From: Anaerolineae bacterium
GTDB lineage: Bacteria; Chloroflexota; Anaerolineae; 4572-78; J111
DNA length: 6,801 nucleotides
Reading direction: 5' to 3'
Assembly (NCBI GenBank): GCA_020433785.1
Contig: JAGRCC010000357.1
Coordinates: forward strand, 1 to 6,801
Of this stretch, positions 1 to 5,109 are shown one piece after another. The translations under genes were made by a program, and so were the position numbers. The notes under the pieces are model-generated. The model was not told where the DNA came from. It was given only the letters and a program-made list of their open reading frames with translations, and searched no databases. Each line of letters starts with the position of its first letter. Positions within the stretch are counted from its first letter, which is position 1.

Positions 1-2369
1 TGCCAGATGCCCTCGACAAAATCTTGGGGCGGCGAGGCGGCCAGCGGGTTGCGCAGCAGGCTCTTGGGCGTCAGGATAATCAGCGGCAGCGGGTCGGTTT
101 TGAGCAGCACGGCCTGCCGGCGCAGCAGGTGAAAATATTGGGCCGAGGTGGTGCAGTTGGCGATGCGCATGTTGATGTCGGCGGCCATTTGCAAGAATCG
201 CTCCAGCCGGCCGGTCGAGTGGTCCGGGCCGGCGCCCTCGTAGCCGTGAGGCAGCAGCAGCACCAGCGACGGCGTCTGCCCCCACTTATCCCGCCCGGAG
301 ACGATAAACTCATCGATAACCGGCTGCGCGCCGTCGATAAAGTCGCCGTATTGGGCTTCCCAAATCACCAGGCGATCCGGTTCCTGAATGTTATAGCCGT
401 ACTCAAAGCCGACCGCCCCGTTTTCCGTCAGCGGGCTGTTGACGATTTCAAAAGCGGCGCCGGCTTGCGGCAAATGCTGCATCGGCACGTACTGCTGGCC
501 GGTTTCGACATCGTGCAGCACGGCGTGCCGGTGGCTGAACGTGCCGCGCTCGACATCCTCCCCGGTCATGCGGATGGCGATGCCCTCTTCCAGGATGGAG
601 GCCAGGGCCAGCGCTTCGGCCATGGCCCAATCGACCTTGCTTTCCGCTAAATCGTCCAGAGCCGAATGGCGGGGCTTGAGAATGCGGCTCAGCCGGGGGT
701 GGAGGGTGAACCCCTCCGGCAGCTCCAGCAGCGACTGGTGCAGCCCTCGCAGGCGGTCGATGGGCACGGCGGTGTGCGCTTTCTTAGCCGCGCCAGGGGG
801 CGGGGGTTCTGGCTCCGGCTCAACAATACTCTCCTGAGGATCGAGCTTGTTCATAATCTCTTGCAGTTTGTTGAATTGGCTGTCAACCATCTCTTGGGCC
901 TGTTCGCCCTTAATCAGCTCTTGCTCAACCAGCCGATTGGCCCATAATTCGCGCACGGTGGGGTGTTCGTCCACCTTTTTGTACATGAGCGGCTGGGTAA
1001 ACCGGGGCTCGTCGCCTTCGTTGTGGCCATAGCGACGGTAGCCGATCAGATCGATCACAAAATCTTTGCCGAACTCGAGCAGGTAGCCAATCGCCAGACG
1101 GGCCACTTCCAGGCAGGCTTCCGGATCATCGGCGTTGACGTGGACGATGGGCACTTTGTAGCCTTTGGCCACATCACTGGCGTAGAGGGTGCTGCGCGAG
1201 TCGTCGGGTTCGGCCGTAAAGCCGAGCTGGTTGTTGGCGATGATATGGATCGTCCCGCCCACATCGTAGCCCCGGAGATAGCGGAGGTTGAAGGTTTCAG
1301 CCACAATCCCCTGACCGGAGAACGAGGCATCGCCGTGGATGAGAATCGGCAGCGATAGGCCGGGCTTGAATTCAGCCGGGCCAGGATGGTCTACTTTGGT
1401 GCCGGCCGCCCGGGCCATACCGGCCACCACCGGATTGACCAGTTCCAGGTGACTGGGGTTGGGGGCCATCGACACCACTACCGGCTCTGCCTCGTCGGGA
1501 CGGAGGGTGTGCATCACCCCTTTGTGATATTTGACGTCGCCGGTCCAGCCCGTAGCGATATATTTGGCTACGGCATTTTCACTGGTGATGGGATCTTTGA
1601 ACTCGGCCAAAATTTCGGAGTAATCTTTGTCTTGCACGTGCGTCAACACGTTCAAACGGCCGCGGTGAGCCATGCCCAACAAGATGGTGCGGAATTTGGC
1701 GTGTGAGGCCCGCCCGATGATCTCGTTGAGCATGGGCACCATCATATCCAGCCCTTCAATCGAAAAGCGTGTTTTGCCGGGAAAGGTCCGGTGCAAAAAC
1801 CGCTCGAAGATTTCGACTTCGGTCAGCCGCTGCAACAGGGCGGCATAATTATCTTGCTCCGGCGAGGGCCGGAAGCGGCTGGTCTCCGCTGCCTGGCGCA
1901 GCCAACTGCGCTCTTCAAACTGGCGCATGTGGTCGTAATCATAGCCGATGGTTGACGAGTAGATTTGGCGCAGCCGGCCAATGGCTTGCAGGGCGTTGTC
2001 ACTGTGCTCGGCAACCGGCCCGCCGATTAAACTGGCCGGTAGCTGACGGAGATCATCGTCAGTAAGGTCATAATAAGCTTCGTCCAGCGCCGAGTCGCTG
2101 GGGGGCGGTGTGCCGAGCGGATCTAGCTGAGCCGCCAGATGACCATACTCGCGGACGGCCTGAGCCAGATTGACCGCACCGACGAGTTTGTCGGTGTTAA
2201 TGGTCGGAGCCGCTATGGTCGGGGCCGGCGCACCATTAGTGGTGGGCGTCCACTCTTTGAAGTAGGCTCGCGTTTCGGGATCAACCGAGTTGGGGTCTTG
2301 TTGATAACGCTCGTAAAGTTCTAAGATGTAGCCGGCATTGGGTCCATGAAAATCTTGAAGTAGGTTCAT
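1..2369 (-). CDS. sucA: 2-oxoglutarate dehydrogenase E1 component (thiamine diphosphate-dependent), C-terminus cut by window edge
   Basis: This is the E1 subunit of the 2-oxoglutarate dehydrogenase complex, which decarboxylates 2-oxoglutarate in the TCA cycle using thiamine diphosphate and passes the succinyl group to the lipoyl E2 subunit. I translated 789 uninterrupted codons; the frame runs off the left edge without a stop. E1 proteins of this family are usually about 930-950 aa, so roughly 150 residues are missing. Seen in order: the short E1 N-terminal domain (about residues 3-41), a GHLAAQLDPLG segment, HRGR (235-238), NPSHLE (304-309), the diphosphate-binding GD (346-347) to NN (379-380) motif, RYGHNEGDEP (H449), an acidic/proline linker (517-526), and the transketolase-like pyrimidine domain beginning near GEDVERGTFSHRH (603-615). 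There is no N-terminal acyltransferase-like domain as in mycobacterial Kgd. The family is clear; whether it works as dehydrogenase E1 or as a decarboxylase cannot be told from the sequence. Confidence 0.96.
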   Translation of the reverse strand, partial: MNLLQDFHGPNAGYILELYERYQQDPNSVDPETRAYFKEWTPTTNGAPAPTIAAPTINTDKLVGAVNLAQAVREYGHLAAQLDPLGTPPPSDSALDEAYYDLTDDDLRQLPASLIGGPVAEHSDNALQAIGRLRQIYSSTIGYDYDHMRQFEERSWLRQAAETSRFRPSPEQDNYAALLQRLTEVEIFERFLHRTFPGKTRFSIEGLDMMVPMLNEIIGRASHAKFRTILLGMAHRGRLNVLTHVQDKDYSEILAEFKDPITSENAVAKYIATGWTGDVKYHKGVMHTLRPDEAEPVVVSMAPNPSHLELVNPVVAGMARAAGTKVDHPGPAEFKPGLSLPILIHGDASFSGQGIVAETFNLRYLRGYDVGGTIHIIANNQLGFTAEPDDSRSTLYASDVAKGYKVPIVHVNADDPEACLEVARLAIGYLLEFGKDFVIDLIGYRRYGHNEGDEPRFTQPLMYKKVDEHPTVRELWANRLVEQELIKGEQAQEMVDSQFNKLQEIMNKLDPQESIVEPEPEPPPPGAAKKAHTAVPIDRLRGLHQSLLELPEGFTLHPRLSRILKPRHSALDDLAESKVDWAMAEALALASILEEGIAIRMTGEDVERGTFSHRHAVLHDVETGQQYVPMQHLPQAGAAFEIVNSPLTENGAVGFEYGYNIQEPDRLVIWEAQYGDFIDGAQPVIDEFIVSGRDKWGQTPSLVLLLPHGYEGAGPDHSTGRLERFLQMAADINMRIANCTTSAQYFHLLRRQAVLLKTDPLPLIILTPKSLLRNPLAASPPQDFVEGIW

Positions 2370-2380
2370 TTGATTTCCTT
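2370..2380 (-). promoter_or_regulatory. Ribosome binding site of sucA
   Basis: On the minus strand AAGGA (2376-2380) lies six bases before the ATG at 2367-2369. This fits the chosen start, and the protein begins at once with the expected E1 N-terminal motif (MNLLQDFHGPNAGYI). Confidence 0.75.
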
Positions 2381-2546
2381 ATTGAAAATTAAGTAATCGT
2401 CACACTGACCAGAGGTCTTAAGGGACTGCATTCTAAATTCAGCGTATTTCTCACATGGCGAAGAAGCTCGGCTGGCTTGCCATTTAGGCAGGAGCAAGTT
2501 CACAACAAGTGGGAAATACCGGCTGTTAAAAGGGGTTAGCTTTATA

Positions 2547-2608
2547 ATTATACCTTTAATATCGGATTTGAGCCATGTAATTATCAAGAATACGGGCGTC
2601 ATAAGCAA
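2547..2608 (-). promoter_or_regulatory. Candidate sucA promoter region (two possible -10 boxes)
   Basis: Two minus-strand candidates lie in the divergent gap. One is TTGCTT (2603-2608), 17 bases, GATAAT (2580-2585), matching the sigma70 consensus at 3/6 and 5/6. The other is a perfect TATAAT (2547-2552) with only a poor -35 sequence. Either would give a sucA leader of roughly 170-200 nt. The rest of 2381-2546 shows no convincing gene or structure. The choice between the two is open. Confidence 0.3.
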
Positions 2609-2612
2609 ACGG

Positions 2613-2622
2613 TAAACGTTTA
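2613..2622. promoter_or_regulatory. Palindrome TAAACGTTTA, possible operator
   Basis: A perfect 10-bp palindrome lies between the leftward sucA promoter candidates and the rightward sortase promoter, about 43 bp upstream of the sortase -35 box. Its AACGTT centre resembles half-site junctions seen in some LacI-family operators, but no regulator gene is nearby and a palindrome of this length can arise by chance. Confidence 0.2.
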
Positions 2623-2664
2623 AGTGAGGGTGTTTTGGCCTTAGAAATAGGACTTTTTACTCTA

Positions 2665-2692
2665 TTGAAATAACCGCCAAATCCGATAGAAT
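2665..2692 (+). promoter_or_regulatory. Sigma70-type promoter of the sortase gene
   Basis: TTGAAA (2665-2670), a 16-base spacer and TAGAAT (2687-2692) match the consensus at 5/6 and 5/6. Transcription would start near 2699, giving a leader of about 187 nt before the sortase ATG. No equally good plus-strand promoter is visible nearer the gene. Confidence 0.55.
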
Positions 2693-2704
2693 GATCGTAT
2701 AAGT

Positions 2705-2736
2705 TTGCAGCCGAAGTCGGGGAAGATCGGCGGCAA
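2705..2736 (+). other. Leader hairpin 1 in the sortase 5' UTR
   Basis: TTGCAGCCGA (2705-2714) pairs with TCGGCGGCAA (2727-2736): nine pairs and one A-G mismatch (2709/2732). The 12-base loop could add two more pairs (2717-2718 with 2725-2726). It begins about six bases after the predicted transcription start and has no following U run, so it is not a terminator. I do not recognise a known riboswitch class in it. It may stabilise the 5' end of the message or be part of a larger fold. Confidence 0.4.
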
Positions 2737-2775
2737 CCGTTCTTTAAAACATAGTTTAATTTGATTTTATATAAA

Positions 2776-2831
2776 AAGCGCCCTCAATTTTGGGCTTCCG
2801 GGGAGGAAGACATGTTTATTTGAGGGCGCTT
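2776..2831 (-). terminator. Hairpin 2: intrinsic terminator reading leftward, inside the sortase leader
   Basis: AAGCGCCCTCAA (2776-2787) is the exact reverse complement of TTGAGGGCGCTT (2820-2831), a perfect 12-bp stem around a 32-base loop. On the minus strand the stem runs into a T run (TTTTT, complement of 2773-2777), the form of a Rho-independent terminator, although the loop is longer than usual. An inner stem CTTCC/GGAAG (2795-2799 with 2805-2809) would shorten the effective loop. The next minus-strand gene upstream is the kinase, whose stop lies about 720 bp away. On the plus strand the stem is followed by a less regular T-rich stretch (2831-2839), so it may also act as an attenuator for the sortase message. 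Confidence 0.5.
2812..2823 (+). CDS. Possible leader mini-ORF, Met-Phe-Ile-stop
   Basis: ATG TTT ATT TGA follows a strong Shine-Dalgarno stretch (GGGGAGGAAG, 2800-2809), better than the one in front of the sortase itself. The ATG lies in the loop of hairpin 2 and the TGA (2821-2823) lies in its 3' arm, so a ribosome on this ORF would hold the 12-bp stem open. Such tiny ORFs also arise by chance and there is no direct sign of translation. If it is real it would be regulatory, not a functional protein. Confidence 0.25.
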   Translation: MFI

Positions 2832-2873
2832 GTTGTTTTCCAGTGTTGGTTGGTCCCAACTTGTTTCAGAACC

Positions 2874-2880
2874 AGGAAGG
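2874..2880 (+). promoter_or_regulatory. Ribosome binding site that fixes the sortase start
   Basis: AGGAAGG lies five bases before ATG 2886. This favours that start over an in-frame TTG at 2790, which would add 32 residues without hydrophobic or sortase character and would place its first codons inside hairpin 2. Confidence 0.7.
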
Positions 2881-2885
2881 GAACC

Positions 2886-3452
2886 ATGAACAACCAATGT
2901 ATTAGTACTACTTTAACTCGCTTTTGTATATCAACCACACTTGCAGTAATTGTTGCTTTCTTGTGTTTTAGTTTGACACAGGCGGATAGCCCTCAACTAC
3001 CAGACGGCTCTCCAACTCAAATATCGGTACCGGCTATTGGGCTGAGTCAAGAAATTCAGCCCGTCGGAATTATTCCGGTGGTGGTTAACGGTACCACCTA
3101 CTTCACCTGGAATGTGTTAGATAGTTATGTGGGCTGGCATAACCTTTCGGCCAGACCCGGCCAGGTGGGTAATACCGTATTATCCGGGCATAGCGACGCC
3201 AAAGCCCGGGTTTTTCAAAAACTTCATCAAATAAACATCGGTGATGAGATTACTCTTGTGTCGGAAGGACAGACCCGTCACTATATGGTCACGAATAAGC
3301 TGCTGCTTCAAGAAAAAGGGGCATCGATTGAAACGCGGATAGAAAACGCCCGTTGGATCGCGCCGACTAACGACGAACGCTTGACTTTGGTAACGTGCGC
3401 CCGGCCAGGGGCTACCCATCGGCTGATTGTGGTCGCTTATCCAGTCGAGTAA
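2886..3452 (+). CDS. Sortase family transpeptidase, single N-terminal membrane segment
   Basis: This 188-aa protein has the sortase fold signature. Sortases cut a sorting signal in secreted proteins with a Cys thiol and join the product to a cell-wall or pilin amine. Seen: a short N-terminal stretch, a hydrophobic segment (about residues 15-31) acting as signal anchor or signal peptide, a barrel start SVPAIGL (47-53), GWH (83-85), the catalytic His in LSGH (H102), the catalytic Cys in TLVTC (C171), and the catalytic Arg in THRLIVV (R179). All three active-site residues are present and the C-terminus ends right after the last strand, so it looks intact. It resembles short class E/F-like or unclassified sortases of Chloroflexota; I cannot fix the class. 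It stands alone, with no LPXTG-type substrate or pilin gene beside it. It has its own promoter and a long leader, and converges with the kinase. Confidence 0.9.
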   Translation: MNNQCISTTLTRFCISTTLAVIVAFLCFSLTQADSPQLPDGSPTQISVPAIGLSQEIQPVGIIPVVVNGTTYFTWNVLDSYVGWHNLSARPGQVGNTVLSGHSDAKARVFQKLHQINIGDEITLVSEGQTRHYMVTNKLLLQEKGASIETRIENARWIAPTNDERLTLVTCARPGATHRLIVVAYPVE

Positions 3453-3522
3453 TTTCGGTTCGTAGTGAGCGCTTAAGCGGTCCTATCAAAGGGAACGGCT
3501 AAAGCCATTACTACAAACTGAT

Positions 3523-3550
3523 CAACCAACCAACCAACCAGCCAACCAAC
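3523..3550. repeat. Tandem tetranucleotide repeat, seven CAAC units
   Basis: Seven contiguous CAAC units, with one substitution (the fifth reads CAGC), end three bases before the kinase stop codon. On the minus strand this is six GG pairs separated by two-base spacers, directly in the kinase 3' untranslated region, a pattern able to form a two-layer G-quadruplex. The rest of the 3453-3553 gap has only a 10-bp palindrome (CGCTTAAGCG, 3470-3479) and a weak GGCTAAAGCC hairpin (3497-3506), with no clear terminator for either converging gene. Confidence 0.85.
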
Positions 3551-3553
3551 TAA

Positions 3554-4870
3554 TTATGTTTGCCAGGGCAGCAAGACGGTAAAGCAGCTGCCCTGGCCTT
3601 TTATACTCTCCACCGTAATGGTGCCCTGGTGCATCTTGACCAGGCGATCGGCCAGAGTCAGACCGATCCCGAGACCTTCATGATGCCGGGTATTAGAGCT
3701 GTCGGCCTGAACAAACGGCTTGAACAAATTCTCCAAAGTCGCCGGGTCAAAGCCGATGCCGGTATCCCAGACAGTGAATTCGACCTGCTGCTGTGGCGCT
3801 AAGTTTTGAAGTTTAAGCCCCATCTGGCCACCGGAGGGAGTAAATTTGATGGCATTGTCGAGCAGATTAATCAAGATCTGTTTCAAGCGGACCGGATCGG
3901 CTTGCAGCGTAATCTCCTCCTCAGCTTCGAAGGAAATCTGAACATCTTTATTATCAGCAGCCTGTTTGACCAACTGGACCGCCTCTTGACCAACTTTGGC
4001 CGCATCTACCGTTTTAAGCTTTAGCTGCAGCGTGTCCGCTTCAATATTGGCAAACTCCAAAATATCTCTAATTAAATCAGATAAGTGGTGCGCGCTCCGC
4101 TTCAAGATGGAAATAGTCCGACTTTGCCCTTCACTCAATTGACCATAAATCTCTTCAGACAAAATATCCGACATTCCGATTATTCCGTTGAGCGGGGTGC
4201 GCAGTTCGTGATTCATGACCCGCAAGAAATCGGATTTGACGCGATTGGCTTGTTCCTCATTGATTTTGGCTTGCTGTAATTGAAGATGGCTCTCGTGCAG
4301 GTCGGCATATAAATTTACCAGCTCTTGCCGGTTCTGCTCAATGGTAATTAGATCACCGTAAGATCGCAGCGCCGCGATAATCATCGTAAAGAGTTTGCGC
4401 CGGGTCAACTCCGACTTGGTTTTGTAATCATTAATCCCGTAGTCAACAATAACCGACTCTTCCGGTGCTTCACCGGGTTGCCCTGTACGTAAGACGATGC
4501 GAATGAGTTGGTTTTTTAGATCATTACGAATGAACCGGGTTATTTTTAAGCCGGAATCTTTCTCCTCCATAACCACATCCAGCAAGATAACGGCAATATC
4601 ATGGTACGCCTTGAGCAAGTCGATCGCTTCGCCGGTTGAATAAGCCGACAGGAACTCAATCCCCTTGTTTTGAAAAACAATGCGCCGTAGGGCTAACTTG
4701 GTCACGTCGTGGACCTCGTGATCGTCATCTACGATGAGAACTTTCCAGGTGCTATCAGTTTGCTTGCTGTCAGCGGTTAGTTCAATATCATCATCATCAA
4801 TGACAATCAACCCATCATTTTCGAAAGCGGTTTGGTCTTGAGACGATAAATTGGGACTACGGTTGTTCAT
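3554..4870 (-). CDS. Soluble hybrid histidine kinase: N-terminal receiver, then HisKA and HATPase
   Basis: This 438-aa cytoplasmic signalling protein has no membrane segment. Seen in order: an acidic N-terminus (DDDD near 25-28); a CheY-like receiver (about 43-170) with the acidic pocket VDDD (47-50), phospho-acceptor D98 in LLDVVM, T129 and K151; a probable coiled coil (about 178-214); HisKA with the phosphorylated H221 in MNHELRTPLNGIIG; and a HATPase with N box NLLDNAIKF (335-343), G1 DTGIGF (369-374) and G2 GLGIGL (399-404). All catalytic residues are present. The receiver, with LRTGQPGEAPEESV and INDYKTKSELT, resembles those that precede DUF3369 domains, but DUF3369 is absent. The receiver probably serves as the phosphorylation input. 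I chose ATG 4870. A TTG at 4912 would add 14 residues but has AGGA touching it with no spacing and lies only about 15 bases from the predicted transcript start. No partner regulator is nearby. Confidence 0.93.
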   Translation of the reverse strand: MNNRSPNLSSQDQTAFENDGLIVIDDDDIELTADSKQTDSTWKVLIVDDDHEVHDVTKLALRRIVFQNKGIEFLSAYSTGEAIDLLKAYHDIAVILLDVVMEEKDSGLKITRFIRNDLKNQLIRIVLRTGQPGEAPEESVIVDYGINDYKTKSELTRRKLFTMIIAALRSYGDLITIEQNRQELVNLYADLHESHLQLQQAKINEEQANRVKSDFLRVMNHELRTPLNGIIGMSDILSEEIYGQLSEGQSRTISILKRSAHHLSDLIRDILEFANIEADTLQLKLKTVDAAKVGQEAVQLVKQAADNKDVQISFEAEEEITLQADPVRLKQILINLLDNAIKFTPSGGQMGLKLQNLAPQQQVEFTVWDTGIGFDPATLENLFKPFVQADSSNTRHHEGLGIGLTLADRLVKMHQGTITVESIKGQGSCFTVLLPWQT

Positions 4871-4933
4871 AATAAAGGCTCTTATTTGATAATTACTCGT
4901 TGGCAAAGCCAATCCTAACTTATCTTATATTTA

Positions 4934-4962
4934 ACTATAACCAATTTAAGAAAACATGCCAA
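4934..4962 (-). promoter_or_regulatory. Sigma70-type promoter of the kinase gene
   Basis: On the minus strand TTGGCA (4957-4962), a 17-base spacer and TATAGT (4934-4939) match the consensus at 5/6 and 5/6 with ideal spacing. The transcript would start near 4927, leaving a leader of about 57 nt to ATG 4870. The kinase is therefore probably transcribed on its own, apart from the permease upstream. Confidence 0.65.
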
Positions 4963-4994
4963 AGCTTTACTTAACTTTTTCCTGCGCCAACATC

Positions 4995-5023
4995 AAAAAG
5001 CCTGGTGGTTAACCAGGCTTTTT
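4995..5023 (-). terminator. Strong intrinsic terminator after the permease gene (bidirectional in form)
   Basis: AAAAAGCCTGGT (4995-5006) pairs perfectly with ACCAGGCTTTTT (5012-5023) across a 5-base loop. Read leftward, the GCCTGGT stem ends in TTTTT, so it should end the permease transcript about 87 bases after its stop codon. Read rightward it also ends in T5. Nothing else is evident between it and the permease stop (5024-5109). Confidence 0.85.
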
Positions 5024-5109
5024 GCAATTCTCACTATGACCAGACCTAAAACTCACCAGCGCCACTAACTCATCAAACTTAATAAACGCCAACCGCGACC
5101 AAAATCAAC

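Noticed and set aside
24..650. A 208-codon open frame on the plus strand
   Set aside because: It lies entirely antisense to the highly recognisable SucA E1 frame; its low-complexity Arg/Gln/Gly-rich translation is typical of the reverse strand of a GC-rich gene.
2366..2608. An 80-codon minus-strand frame starting just upstream of sucA
   Set aside because: It has no Shine-Dalgarno sequence, overlaps the sucA start codon and its candidate promoters, and the translation shows no recognisable motif.
2743..2777. A second plus-strand promoter in the AT-rich stretch before hairpin 2
   Set aside because: TATATA-like boxes are present but no acceptable -35 box stands at the right distance; the upstream pair at 2665-2692 is much better.
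2790..2885. N-terminal extension of the sortase from a TTG at 2790
   Set aside because: The 32 added residues are not sortase-like, the TTG lies next to the hairpin 2 arm without a Shine-Dalgarno sequence, and ATG 2886 has a good one and leads directly into a signal-anchor segment.
3470..3479. Palindrome CGCTTAAGCG behind the sortase gene, considered as a terminator
   Set aside because: It has no loop and no following T run, so it does not fit an intrinsic terminator; it may be chance.
4871..4912. Longer kinase start at the TTG of 4912
   Set aside because: AGGA touches the TTG with no spacing, and the predicted transcript start is only about 15 bases upstream. ATG 4870 gives the usual acidic N-terminus before the receiver, though its own Shine-Dalgarno sequence is weak.
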